Source: Sporosarcina sp. P32b
GTDB lineage: Bacteria; Bacillota; Bacilli; Bacillales_A; Planococcaceae
Assembly (NCBI RefSeq): GCF_002743335.1
Contig: NZ_PDZB01000009.1
Span: 41,653-105,652, forward strand
Direction: 5' to 3'
DNA length: 64,000 nucleotides
Shown piece after piece: positions 32,633 to 41,644 of the stretch. The stretch's first letter is position 1, and the number at the start of each line of letters is the position of its first letter. Both the position numbers and the translations under genes were made by a program. The notes under the pieces were generated by a model, which saw nothing but the letters and a program-made list of their open reading frames with translations, was not told where the DNA came from and did no database searches.

Positions 32633-33979
32633 ATGGTCAAAGAATATGATTTGCTTGTAATTGGAACAGGCAGTGCGGGTTCTATTACAGCGACGAAGTG
32701 TAAGAAAGAAGGCTGGAGCGTTGCAATTATCGATGATCGGCCATTCGGGGGCACATGCTCTCAGCGAGGTTGTGATCCGAAGAAAGTATTAGTAGAAAAT
32801 GCTGAACTAATGGATTGGAATAAACGTATGCAAGGAAAAGGAATTGAAGAAGATAGCAAAATCAATTGGCCCGAATTAATGGAATTTAAACGAACGTTCG
32901 TTCAAACGATACCTGAAGATACGGAAGAAAAGTTTGGCAAATTAGGGATTGATATTTATCACGGCAAGGCGGTCTTCCAAAGTGAAACGGAATTGAAAGT
33001 CTGCTCAGATGTATTAAAAGGGAAACATATCTTAATTGCGACGGGTGCAGAACCTATGAAAATGAATATCGAAGGTGAAGAATATTTGACGCTGAGCGAT
33101 GATTTCATGGAACTAGAAACACTACCTAAAAAGATTGTCTTTATAGGTGGCGGGTTTATTTCATTCGAATTTGCGCATCTTGCCGCGAGAGCAGGTTCAG
33201 AAGTGCATATTTTGCATAGAAGTGAAAGTGCTCTGAAGAAATTTGATCAAGATTTAGTGAAAATGTTGATTAAACGTTCTGAGGAAGTTGGCATTCATGT
33301 GCATTTGAACACACCGGTAAATGGAATTGAGAAATGCGGTAATTCATTTGTGGTCAAAGGTGAACAAGACGATCGCCAAGTGGAATGGAAAGCAGATCTT
33401 GTTGTACACGGGGCGGGTCGCACACCAGCATTAGATATTGATTTGGAAAAAGGAAATGTAAAGCGCGATAAGCAAGGTGTATCTGTCAATGAATACATGC
33501 AAAGCGTAAGTAATCCACATGTATATGCGGCTGGAGATGTCGCTTCAAGTGATGCGCCTCCATTGACACCCGTCGCTACAATTGAGTCACATATAGTGGC
33601 TTCTAATCTTCTGAAAGGGAATCATAAAACAGCAGATTATCCAGTCGTCCCTTCTGTTGTATACACGGTTCCAAAGTTATCATCCGTCGGAATGAGCGAA
33701 CAAGAGGCGAAAGACTCCGGTTTGAAAGTGTATGTGAAATCACAAAACATTACTGAGTGGTTCACATATAGACGAACAAATGAAGGGGCGGCCGCATTTA
33801 AAGTCATTATCGATCAAGAGAAGGACGTCGTACTCGGTGCTCATTTCTTAGGTGGAGGAGCCGATGAACTGATCAATCTCTTTGCAATGGCTATTCGATT
33901 CCAAATTCCTCTCGCAGAATTAAAGCAAATGCCATTCGCATATCCAACGGTAGCTTCTGATATTTCCTATATGTTGTAA
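32633..33979 (+). CDS. FAD-dependent disulfide reductase-family protein without the C-terminal His
   Basis: The protein has 448 residues. It is a pyridine-nucleotide disulfide oxidoreductase: FAD motif GTGSAGS near 11-17, the redox pair C42-x4-C47 in GGTCSQRGCDPKKV, and the NAD(P) motif GGGFISFEFA near 171-180. The C-terminal end reads PFAYPTVASDISYML. The usual catalytic HAHPTxxE His is replaced (FAYPT), and the Glu is lost too. So it is not a normal lipoamide or glutathione reductase, but may reduce small electrophiles or metals. A GGAGGAG site precedes the ATG. Confidence 0.88.
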   Translation: MVKEYDLLVIGTGSAGSITATKCKKEGWSVAIIDDRPFGGTCSQRGCDPKKVLVENAELMDWNKRMQGKGIEEDSKINWPELMEFKRTFVQTIPEDTEEKFGKLGIDIYHGKAVFQSETELKVCSDVLKGKHILIATGAEPMKMNIEGEEYLTLSDDFMELETLPKKIVFIGGGFISFEFAHLAARAGSEVHILHRSESALKKFDQDLVKMLIKRSEEVGIHVHLNTPVNGIEKCGNSFVVKGEQDDRQVEWKADLVVHGAGRTPALDIDLEKGNVKRDKQGVSVNEYMQSVSNPHVYAAGDVASSDAPPLTPVATIESHIVASNLLKGNHKTADYPVVPSVVYTVPKLSSVGMSEQEAKDSGLKVYVKSQNITEWFTYRRTNEGAAAFKVIIDQEKDVVLGAHFLGGGADELINLFAMAIRFQIPLAELKQMPFAYPTVASDISYML

Positions 33980-33993
33980 ATAAAGATAAAATG

Positions 33994-34027
33994 ACTCTCT
34001 ATCTTGCAAGTGGATAGGGAGTTTTTC
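33994..34027 (+). terminator. Terminator after flavoprotein gene
   Basis: ACTCTCTATC pairs with GATAGGGAGT, followed by a T run. Confidence 0.8.
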
Positions 34028-34162
34028 GTTTTCGATAAATAGAAGAGGACCTAGTAAAGAACGATGAAATTGACTCATTAAACCTCCACACGTTATCCTG
34101 TACAATGACGCCTTTATATAATAAGTAATCGAAGAATTACATCTAAGACAGGAGAAAAAGAG

Positions 34163-34993
34163 ATGATGATCAAGCGAGCATTAACTATCGCTGGTTCCGC
34201 TGCACGTGGAGGAGCAGGAATCCAAGCGGATTTGAAAACATTCCAGGAATTTGATGTCTTTGGTACCACAGCAGTCACAGCGATTGTTGCAAAAAATCCA
34301 CGTACTGGACAAGGCATATTCCCACAATCTTGGGAAGCGGTCGAAGCACAATTAGTGACGATAGAAGAAGATATAGGTATAGATGCTATGAAGACTGGCA
34401 TGTTGTTTACAAAAGAAATTATTGTCAATGTAACGAAGTGGATTCAGCAGTCTGACATTCTAAATGTAGTAGTAGATCCCGTGATGATTGGAAAGATGGG
34501 CTCTGCATTATTAAAAGACGATGCGATGGAAGCGATGCAGAAACAATTGATTCCTCTGGCGACGGTTATTACGCCGAATATGCCCGAAGCATCTTACTTA
34601 TTGGGTGGTATGGATTTGGAATCTGTAGCTGACTTAAAAGAAGCTGCACGTCGTTTATTTGAATTCGGACCGAAGTTTGTATTAGTGAAAGGTGGAAGAT
34701 TGGAAGGACCCGCAGTGGATGTGCTGTTTGACGGAGAACAGTTCTATCTACTCGAAGCCCCAAGAATTGACACACCGAATACAAATGGTGCCGGTTGCAG
34801 TTACTCTGCTGCGATTGCGGCAGGCTTGGCGAAGGGGCAAACGGTGCAAGATGCCGTGATTGAAGCAAAGAAGTTCATCACCGCAGGCATTCGCCATTCA
34901 CTCACCTTCAAACAAGGCGTAGGGCCAACCTATCACGCGGCATATGGTAAATATGACGAAACAAGTTGTAAAGTTACTATTGAGCAGGCTTGA
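34163..34993 (+). CDS. pdxK: Pyridoxal/pyridoxine kinase (ThiD-type)
   Basis: The protein has 276 residues. It is a ribokinase-fold vitamin kinase close to B. subtilis PdxK: ALTIAGSAARGGAGIQADLK, GIDAMKTGMLFTKEI, DPVMIGKMG near 109-117, and a C-terminal TPNTNGAGCSYSAAIAAGLA with the catalytic Asp position occupied by 'NGAGCS'. This is the PdxK pattern rather than the ThiD HGTGC. The DSSGG loop of the subtilis enzyme is AARGG here. It makes pyridoxal phosphate by salvage. It stands alone with its own terminator. Confidence 0.88.
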   Translation: MMIKRALTIAGSAARGGAGIQADLKTFQEFDVFGTTAVTAIVAKNPRTGQGIFPQSWEAVEAQLVTIEEDIGIDAMKTGMLFTKEIIVNVTKWIQQSDILNVVVDPVMIGKMGSALLKDDAMEAMQKQLIPLATVITPNMPEASYLLGGMDLESVADLKEAARRLFEFGPKFVLVKGGRLEGPAVDVLFDGEQFYLLEAPRIDTPNTNGAGCSYSAAIAAGLAKGQTVQDAVIEAKKFITAGIRHSLTFKQGVGPTYHAAYGKYDETSCKVTIEQA

Positions 34994-35013
34994 ATGTAAG
35001 AACAAGCATAAAT

Positions 35014-35059
35014 AAGAGGATGTTCTAGGAGTAGTAATACTTCTAGGACATCCTCTTTT
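35014..35059 (+). terminator. pdxK terminator
   Basis: AAGAGGATGTtCTAG pairs with CTAGGACATCCTCTT and is followed by T. It is a long stem. Confidence 0.85.
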
Positions 35060-35177
35060 GCATTAGTTTAGTTCAAGTGTTTTTAGTAAACTGATTACAA
35101 TCCTACATGTACAACAAGAAGTGACATCCATTCAGATTGCACCAATTCCCACCTCAACTGCCCGCCTAACATCTCCC

Positions 35178-35804
35178 TTACATATAAGTAGTAATTGTAT
35201 CAATAGGAAGACGCGTAGAACCATAAGCCGGTGTAGCGGCTTTACCTAGCGCTATTAGCACTAGAGGCTCGTAGCGAGATTCAAGTTCAAATGACTCAGC
35301 AAATTGTTGCTTGTCGAACCCGCCCATCGGAACAGTATCGTACCCTCTTGCTTTAGCAATCAACATCAGTTGCATAGAAACCAAACCTGCGTCAAACGTC
35401 GCGATATTCCGTCTCACTTCAAGTGGTGCATTCGGATAAGCCGCTTTCGCATTTTGAATCTGAATTTGCACATGCTCTTCATCGATATTTCCTGCAGCCA
35501 AATTAGAAAGATAGATCTCATCAATGTTGTGATACATTTCTGTATCGCCAATCACAGCAATAATAGCGGATGAGGTTTCGATTTGTTCTTGATTAAATGA
35601 AAAGCGATTGATCTTTTTCTTTAATTCTTGATCTTGTATGACAAGAAAACGCCATGGCTGTAAGTTGCTTGAAGACGGAGCGGAAATCGCTTCCTCCAGC
35701 ATAGATGTAATCTCTTCTTGAGCGATTGTATAGTTCGGATCAAATTTTCTAACGGATTTCCTTGCATGCATGACTTCTAGTAATTCTTCGTAATTTTGAG
35801 ACAT
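35178..35804 (-). CDS. Nitroreductase-family flavoprotein
   Basis: The protein has 208 residues. It is an FMN-binding nitroreductase-like oxidoreductase with HARKSVRKFDPNYTIAQEEI, SAPSSSNLQPWRFLVI near 41-57, and a C-terminal YDTVPMGGFD. It resembles the YodC/YdgI/YfhC type and reduces quinones, nitro compounds or related electrophiles with NAD(P)H. It is divergent from an HxlR regulator and shares the palindromic operator upstream, so control by that regulator is likely. Confidence 0.9.
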   Translation of the reverse strand: MSQNYEELLEVMHARKSVRKFDPNYTIAQEEITSMLEEAISAPSSSNLQPWRFLVIQDQELKKKINRFSFNQEQIETSSAIIAVIGDTEMYHNIDEIYLSNLAAGNIDEEHVQIQIQNAKAAYPNAPLEVRRNIATFDAGLVSMQLMLIAKARGYDTVPMGGFDKQQFAESFELESRYEPLVLIALGKAATPAYGSTRLPIDTITTYM

Positions 35805-35839
35805 ATTGATAAACTCCCTTTAAAATATATTGATTTATA

Positions 35840-35880
35840 CTTACTAATAGTAAGTTCTTTTTAAGATTACTATTAGTAAG
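35840..35880. promoter_or_regulatory. HxlR-type operator
   Basis: Perfect 14-bp inverted arms, CTTACTAATAGTAA (35840-35853) and TTACTATTAGTAAG (35867-35880), are separated by 13 bases. Each arm is itself nearly palindromic. They lie between the divergent nitroreductase and hxlR starts, which fits dimeric winged-helix binding that controls both genes. Confidence 0.75.
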
Positions 35881-35939
35881 CTTGTTTGTCAAACCTAGGT
35901 GTGATAAAGTGAAAGGAGTACAGGATTGGGGTTTTGCTA

Positions 35940-36299
35940 ATGAAGAAAAATGAAGAGTTTGTTCAGTCGGTAAATCCTAAAGGTCAAAAAAGTTGCGATA
36001 GTTTCCATAACACGATCGAGTTTATCGGTAAGCGGTGGATGGGAATTATTATTTATCATTTATTAGACGGACCGAAAAGGTTCTTTGAATTATCAGCGGA
36101 GATCGACGGGATATCAGATCGTCTTCTAACGGAGAGGTTGCGCGATTTAGAAGCGCACGGCTTGGTCGTTAAAAACCAGTCCGATCCAAAGGTCAGAAAA
36201 GTCGAGTATGAGCTTACGCCAAAAGGTAAAGAGTTGGAAGATATTATTCAGGCCATTTTTGAATGGGTAAAGAAAAATGGTTGCTGTTATGAGGAGTGA
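35940..36299 (+). CDS. HxlR-family transcriptional regulator
   Basis: The protein has 119 residues. It is an HxlR winged helix with the sensor Cys in [20 protein letters not shown] and a core [35 protein letters not shown], followed by [20 protein letters not shown]; the spans are noted in pieces. A second cysteine pair, NGCCYEE, closes the C-terminus. Members sense electrophiles, aldehydes or oxidants through cysteine. It probably represses itself and the divergent nitroreductase through the 14-bp palindromes. The luciferase-like gene follows and overlaps its stop. Confidence 0.88.
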   Translation: MKKNEEFVQSVNPKGQKSCDSFHNTIEFIGKRWMGIIIYHLLDGPKRFFELSAEIDGISDRLLTERLRDLEAHGLVVKNQSDPKVRKVEYELTPKGKELEDIIQAIFEWVKKNGCCYEE

Positions 36300-36304
36300 A
36301 TGAA

Positions 36305-37321
36305 TTGATTAGAGAAAAGGCAAAACAATTTAACGGAATTCCGTTATCGATATTAGACTTAGCCATGATCAATGAAGGAAGTCATGCGGGGCAATCATTT
36401 AAGAATAGTGTAGATCTTGCACAGCATGCAGAAGATTGGGGATTCAATCGTTATTGGTTAGCAGAGCATCATAATATGCCCGGTGTTGCGAGTTCTGCAA
36501 CGTCTATCATTATTGGACATGTAGCGCAAGAGACGAAAGAAATTCGAGTAGGTTCTGGCGGTGTCATGTTACCAAACCACGCGCCACTTGTTATTGCGGA
36601 ACAGTTTGGTACACTCGATGCAATGTATCCAGGTCGTATTGACTTAGGGCTAGGTCGTGCACCAGGTAGTGACCAGGCTACAGCGTATGCGCTTCGCCGT
36701 ACATTACAAAGTGGTGGGGAAGACTTCCCGCAACAAGTGGAAGAATTACGTAAGTACTTTGCGGGCAATCCAACTGATCGTGTTCGAGCATTTCCTGGTG
36801 CGGGACAAAACGTTCCGATTTGGTTGCTTGGTTCAAGTGGCTTCAGTGCGCAGTTATCTGCTGAACTCGGCTTGCCGTTTTCATTCGCCAGTCACTTTGC
36901 ACCGCAATTTATGATGCAAGCACTGCAAATTTATCATCAAAACTTCCGACCGTCTAAAGATCTTCAGAAGCCATTTGCCATGATGGGGGTTAATTTAATT
37001 GCGGCGGATACGGATGAAAAAGCACAATTCTTGGCTACATCGATGCAGCAGCAGTTCTTAAATATCCGTCAAGGTAAGATGACGCAATTTAGTCCTCCAA
37101 TTGAAGATATTCATGCGGTATGGTCGCCATTTGAACAAGAAGCGGTTGCACAGCAAAGTCAAGCACCGTCTGTCATTATTGGTAGTCCGGAAACTGTGAA
37201 ACGGAAGCTGGAAGAGTTCGTAGAAATGACGAAAGCGGATGAGCTAATTATCAGCTCAGGAATCTTCGATCATGAGGAACGACTTCGTTCATATGAAATC
37301 TTAAGTGAAATAATGAAGTAA
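36305..37321 (+). CDS. LLM-class flavin-dependent monooxygenase-like protein
   Basis: The protein has 338 residues. TTG 36305 sits 8 bases after GAGGAG, whereas GTG 36296 overlaps that site. It is a luciferase-like (LLM) oxidoreductase: [52 protein letters not shown], and [11 protein letters not shown]. These are signature parts of the alkanal-monooxygenase-like MsnO8/YhbW group. FMN is the likely cofactor, with an unknown substrate. Its position in an HxlR and nitroreductase locus suggests an electrophile or xenobiotic response. Confidence 0.87.
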   Translation: MIREKAKQFNGIPLSILDLAMINEGSHAGQSFKNSVDLAQHAEDWGFNRYWLAEHHNMPGVASSATSIIIGHVAQETKEIRVGSGGVMLPNHAPLVIAEQFGTLDAMYPGRIDLGLGRAPGSDQATAYALRRTLQSGGEDFPQQVEELRKYFAGNPTDRVRAFPGAGQNVPIWLLGSSGFSAQLSAELGLPFSFASHFAPQFMMQALQIYHQNFRPSKDLQKPFAMMGVNLIAADTDEKAQFLATSMQQQFLNIRQGKMTQFSPPIEDIHAVWSPFEQEAVAQQSQAPSVIIGSPETVKRKLEEFVEMTKADELIISSGIFDHEERLRSYEILSEIMK

Positions 37322-37325
37322 AAGA

Positions 37326-37372
37326 AAAAACATCGGCCTTGCAGGAAAAACCTGCTTGGCCGATGTTTTTTT
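37326..37372. terminator. Bidirectional terminator
   Basis: A long stem, AACATCGGCC..GCAGG with CCTGC..GGCCGATGTT, has A and T runs on both sides. It ends the LLM gene and the convergent pepF gene. Confidence 0.9.
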
Positions 37373-37373
37373 C

Positions 37374-39185
37374 TTATTGTGCTTCAATCTCTTTTGTCAG
37401 TTTCTCAATTTCATCGATTAATCCACCAATATATGAAATCGTGTCACGCAACGGTTTGTCCGTTGTGATATCGATTCCTGCCATCTTTGCGAGTTCAGCT
37501 GGTTTTTTTGAACCGCCTGCACGAAGGGTGTGGAGCCAGTCTTCAACAGCAGGCTCTCCTTCATTCAATACACGCTTTGCCATCTCAGTAGAAATAGTCA
37601 ATCCCGCACTATATGTGTACGGGTACAAGCCCATGTAATAGTGTGGTTGACGCATCCAAGTTAACTCAGCGCCATCATTCATTTTCACGCTATCGCCCCA
37701 GAATTCTTCGAGTACACCGCGCTTTAATTCGTTCAAGATCGTTGCATTGACATTACCGCCTGCATCCACTAACTCATAGACTTTGCGCTGGAACGCAGCT
37801 TCAAGTAAATGCGTTACGAAGTTATGGTAATACGTTCGTGCCACGATGGAGGACAGTACCCAGCGTTTGAATTTCGGATCATCCGAATTCTTCAATAAGT
37901 GATTGGCCATCAGCATTTCATTCATCGTAGAAGGTGCTTCAATAAAGTACAGTGATGATTCCGAATTAAACAGGTTTTGTGCTTCATTGGCATAGTGGAA
38001 GTGTCCGGCATGACCTAATTCATGAGCCAGTACAAAGACGTCTTCCATGCTGCCTGTCCAAGAAATTAAAATAAACGAGCCGTTGCCATAAGGACTTGCA
38101 CAAAATGCACCTGTGGATTTACCTTCATTTTGAGCGAAATCAATCCAGCGTTCTGAATAAGCACGGTTCACCATGTCAAGATAGTCATTGCCCATTACAG
38201 CAAGAGCATCATGCATATATTTTTTCGATTCTTCCACTGTAATGGAAGGCTCATATACTGGATCGATTGGCATTTTTAAGTCCGCAAATGTTATTTCGTC
38301 GAGATTATATATTTTTTGAAGGAGTTTCGCGTACTTTCGCATATGTGGTGCAAGTTCTTCCATAATCACATCGATTTGGCGATTGTACATCGATCGATCC
38401 ACATCTTGTTCCATCAATAAATAGTCTATAACAGAGTCATACCCACGTAAGTCAGAAGTCGTTTTCTCCATCTGTACATGCATGTCATAGGTTTTCGCTG
38501 TTGTGTGTTGATACGAACGCAACGTATTACTGAACGTTTCAAAAGCAGCACGTCTCACTGGTGTATTGGGTTCGGACTCCCATTTCCCTTCGAATGAAAC
38601 ATAGCTCAGTGGGTAGACTTTTCCGTCTGCCGTGAAGTCGGGGAAGTTGATGTCTGCCATTTTCGTCGTATTATACAATGAATAGGGTGCTTGAAAAGAA
38701 GAGGAGAATGCTGCAAGTGTTTTCTCGACTTCGGGATGTAGTTGATGTGGCTTTTCCCGAATGATTTTATCGAATACCGTTGCATACTCCTCAGACTGTT
38801 TACTTGCTTGTTGCAAAGTCTCCTCGGAAAGCGCTGTTAATTCACTCATAACGAAGGACGTTTGGCTACCGATTTTAGCAGCGATTGAACCAAATTTACT
38901 CTCTCTCATTTGAGCTTCATCATTTGTAAGATCAACACTTGCTGCAAGCTCAGCATAACTAGAGATTTTGACGAGTTTCTCTTGTAAACTGCGATAGGCA
39001 TCCAATGCTTGAATAGCGGAAGTTGAATCTATAATCGTACCTTTATAGTTTTTCTCAAAAGCAGTTGATTCCATTACTGTATCTTTTACTGCTTTTTCGT
39101 AATCCTGTTCATTTTCAAATAAAGTTTTTAAATTCCACGTCTCTTGTTCGTTTACTTGTGCGCGTTTAGGTAAGCTTTTCACCAA
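37374..39185 (-). CDS. pepF: Oligoendopeptidase F
   Basis: The protein has 603 residues. It is a zinc M3 metallopeptidase with HELGH in VLAHELGHAGHFHYANE near residue 382, then an ESSLYFIEAPSTMNE zinc Glu motif near 405. It has no signal peptide, so it is cytosolic and cleaves short peptides. I take TTG 39185 (or GTG 39182) as the start, since AAGGAGA lies at 8 bases; the frame from 39203 begins before that site. Confidence 0.93.
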   Translation of the reverse strand: MVKSLPKRAQVNEQETWNLKTLFENEQDYEKAVKDTVMESTAFEKNYKGTIIDSTSAIQALDAYRSLQEKLVKISSYAELAASVDLTNDEAQMRESKFGSIAAKIGSQTSFVMSELTALSEETLQQASKQSEEYATVFDKIIREKPHQLHPEVEKTLAAFSSSFQAPYSLYNTTKMADINFPDFTADGKVYPLSYVSFEGKWESEPNTPVRRAAFETFSNTLRSYQHTTAKTYDMHVQMEKTTSDLRGYDSVIDYLLMEQDVDRSMYNRQIDVIMEELAPHMRKYAKLLQKIYNLDEITFADLKMPIDPVYEPSITVEESKKYMHDALAVMGNDYLDMVNRAYSERWIDFAQNEGKSTGAFCASPYGNGSFILISWTGSMEDVFVLAHELGHAGHFHYANEAQNLFNSESSLYFIEAPSTMNEMLMANHLLKNSDDPKFKRWVLSSIVARTYYHNFVTHLLEAAFQRKVYELVDAGGNVNATILNELKRGVLEEFWGDSVKMNDGAELTWMRQPHYYMGLYPYTYSAGLTISTEMAKRVLNEGEPAVEDWLHTLRAGGSKKPAELAKMAGIDITTDKPLRDTISYIGGLIDEIEKLTKEIEAQ

Positions 39186-39265
39186 TGTGAATCTCTCCTT
39201 CAAATCGATTATTCGGTTATCGAATTAACGAATAGTATAATACAATGAATCTTCAGAGTACAAAA

Positions 39266-39718
39266 TTACGGTTTATTGGAAAGCATGAATTCCATTAGCC
39301 AATCGACTTGTAAGGGGCCATTAACAACCTCATAATACAGACGGTCATTGTGGATCAACACTCCTTCTTCGATCAATATCGTCATACGATTTCCTGTGTC
39401 ATCATGTAGATCGATTGTGAAGTGTGGTTGATCATCAAATAATTCCAGTGAGTCTGGATCCACACGCTCATAATCATATGCTTGGAGAAATTGAAGTAAG
39501 CGGTCAACTTCTTCCACTTGGTCAACTTTCCATGTAACGGCTCGCTGTTCATGCAGACCAGGTTGCCGGAAAGTGATGAATGAATAGGGGGATAAACCAT
39601 TCAGTTGTTGTTCTTGCAATCGCTCAAAGGGATGGGAGGAAGCTTCGTCGATTGTCTGCATCATGACATAAAATCCTCCAGCCACTAGTAATGCCAATAT
39701 AACGCCACGTATTTTCAT
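39266..39718 (-). CDS. Membrane-anchored hypothetical protein
   Basis: The protein has 150 residues. ATG 39718 lies 9 bases after GGAAGGAGG; the longer frame has no site. One N-terminal membrane segment, IRGVILALLVAGGFYVMM, leads to an extracytoplasmic region rich in acidic and aromatic residues. The interior looks beta-rich (HFTIDLHDDTGNRMTILIEE), perhaps a sensor fold or a lipocalin-like domain. I recognise no family. It stands between pepF and the thioesterase gene. Confidence 0.6.
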   Translation of the reverse strand: MKIRGVILALLVAGGFYVMMQTIDEASSHPFERLQEQQLNGLSPYSFITFRQPGLHEQRAVTWKVDQVEEVDRLLQFLQAYDYERVDPDSLELFDDQPHFTIDLHDDTGNRMTILIEEGVLIHNDRLYYEVVNGPLQVDWLMEFMLSNKP

Positions 39719-39885
39719 ACTATTTCCCTCCTTCCGCAACATATCGTTTCTCCCTAGTATATGAATGTAGTGAGTAAGATACGCACAGAACTGTCCGTCC
39801 TATGATAGATATTTCGTTTTTGGTCGATATTTCAATTTTCGGAATGTATAATAGAGAGAATTCATTTGAAAGGGAGGTAATTTAT

Positions 39886-40365
39886 ATGAAAGAATATGTT
39901 ACACATGCGATTCAAGACAGTTATGCGGATGATTTTTCATGGTGTTATGGTTGTGGGCGGCTCAACGAGGAAGGGAATCATTTCCGCACTGGTTGGGAAG
40001 GAGAGCAAACCGTCACATATTCATTACCACCTGAGAAATATACGGCAATACCAGGATTCGTGTATGGTGGATTTCTGGCTTCATTTATGGATTGCCATGG
40101 CACAGGTTCTTGCGCACTTGCGTTACATCGAAAGAATGGTCATGAACCGGGAGACGGTTCCGTACCGCCACGCTTTGTGACAGCTTCCTTGCAGATTACA
40201 TACAATAAACCGACTCCACAAGGAAAAGTATTGAAAGCAATTGGAAACGTCACGGAAATCCATCCGAAGAAATGGAAAGTAGCTGTAGAAATTTACGCTG
40301 AGGATGAATTATGTGTTTCTGGAGAAGTGGTTGGAGTCGTAATGCCTGCTACATTTACAAAGTAA
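39886..40365 (+). CDS. PaaI/YdiI-like hotdog-fold thioesterase
   Basis: The protein has 159 residues. ATG 39886 follows GGGAGGTAA; the longer frame from 39802 has no site. It is a hotdog fold with YTAIPGFVYGGFLASFMDCHG, where the catalytic region is V-x-GG-x-L. The C-terminal strand VVGVVMPATF follows. It hydrolyses short- or medium-chain acyl-CoA thioesters. Two Cys residues, CYGCGRLNE near residue 19, suggest an unusual N-terminal zinc or redox knot seen in some of these proteins. Likely substrate unknown. Confidence 0.8.
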   Translation: MKEYVTHAIQDSYADDFSWCYGCGRLNEEGNHFRTGWEGEQTVTYSLPPEKYTAIPGFVYGGFLASFMDCHGTGSCALALHRKNGHEPGDGSVPPRFVTASLQITYNKPTPQGKVLKAIGNVTEIHPKKWKVAVEIYAEDELCVSGEVVGVVMPATFTK

Positions 40366-40390
40366 ACTAGATAAGGTGTGAATAGATGGT

Positions 40391-41602
40391 ATGAATAAAT
40401 CACCACAAACTGCCGTAGCGAATCCAGTATTTCCGATCATGATTGCGATCGCTGTCTGTCACTTATTTAACGACACGTTACAGGCAGTGATTCCAGCTAT
40501 GTTGCCGATTTTGGAGAAAGAATATCAATTTAGTTATAAACAATTAGGTTATATTGTGTTCGCTCTAAATATCGTAGCTTCTTTACTTCAACCCGTTGTA
40601 GGCTATTTAAGTGATCGTAAACCTAAGCCGTTTGCGTTGCCGATCGGCATGACTTTTTCTTTAATTGGAATGGCAGGTCTAGCGTTAGCACCGAGCTATT
40701 GGCTGATCATTGTATCCGTTATGTTGCTCGGGTTAGGGTCGGCGATCTTTCATCCAGAAGGTTCTCGAGTGTCATTTTTGGCAGCGGGGGACAAGCGTGG
40801 TCTTTCACAGTCTATCTATCAAGTAGGAGGGAACTCCGGACAAGCACTTGCACCGTTGATCAGCGCGTTCGTCCTCGTTCCTCTTGGCCAAATAGGAGCA
40901 GCCGTTTTTGTACTAGTAGCTGCCGCTGGGATTGCCTTATTAACTCGTATTTCTTTCTGGTATAAGAATCAGCTGAATGAAGAGCGTTTAGGTAACCGGA
41001 AAAAAGTTTTGTTAACGACGATGGAAAGTTTATCAAAGAGACAAGTCACTATTGCACTGATTTTATTAATGATTATTATATTTGCTCGTTCATTCTATGT
41101 GACGAATATTACGAGCTTCTATATTTTCTATTTGATTGAATATTACGGCATGACAATTCAACATGGTCAGTTGTATATTTTCTTATTCTTGGCTCTAGGA
41201 GCAGTCGGAACATTTTTCGGCGGACCGATGGCAGACAGGATAGGACGGAAAAAAGTAATCGTCTTATCGCTAGTTGTGCCTTTACCACTTAGTTTATTGT
41301 TGCCGTATGCTCCTGTATGGGGAATCATTTTACTACTAGTAACGATTGGATTCTTTATTATGCTTAGTTTTTCCGTCACGGTTATCTATGCCCAAGAACT
41401 TGTACCTTCCAAAATTGGTACGATGGCGGGACTAACTGTAGGATTAGCGTTCGGGATGGGGGCAATCGGTGCAGTCGCCATTGGAACGCTTATCGACTCG
41501 ATCGGTATTTACCAAACGATGATTATCACATCATTCTTACCGTTCATTGGGCTAGTCGGATTAGCTTTACCACGAGATCAAAAGATTACATCAGCTTCAT
41601 AA
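40391..41602 (+). CDS. MFS transporter, fosmidomycin-resistance (Fsr) type
   Basis: The protein has 403 residues and about 12 membrane segments. It resembles Fsr-family pumps: VCHLFNDTLQAVIPAMLPIL at the start, GYLSDRKPKPFALPIGMT, and FHPEGSRVSFLAAGDKRG in the central loop. These exporters pump fosmidomycin or similar small molecules by proton antiport. It is an isolated gene 25 bp after the thioesterase and may be co-transcribed with it. Confidence 0.85.
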   Translation: MNKSPQTAVANPVFPIMIAIAVCHLFNDTLQAVIPAMLPILEKEYQFSYKQLGYIVFALNIVASLLQPVVGYLSDRKPKPFALPIGMTFSLIGMAGLALAPSYWLIIVSVMLLGLGSAIFHPEGSRVSFLAAGDKRGLSQSIYQVGGNSGQALAPLISAFVLVPLGQIGAAVFVLVAAAGIALLTRISFWYKNQLNEERLGNRKKVLLTTMESLSKRQVTIALILLMIIIFARSFYVTNITSFYIFYLIEYYGMTIQHGQLYIFLFLALGAVGTFFGGPMADRIGRKKVIVLSLVVPLPLSLLLPYAPVWGIILLLVTIGFFIMLSFSVTVIYAQELVPSKIGTMAGLTVGLAFGMGAIGAVAIGTLIDSIGIYQTMIITSFLPFIGLVGLALPRDQKITSAS

Positions 41603-41644
41603 ACAGAGTACCAATTTCATCATCATGAAAAGAAGGTGTGCACA

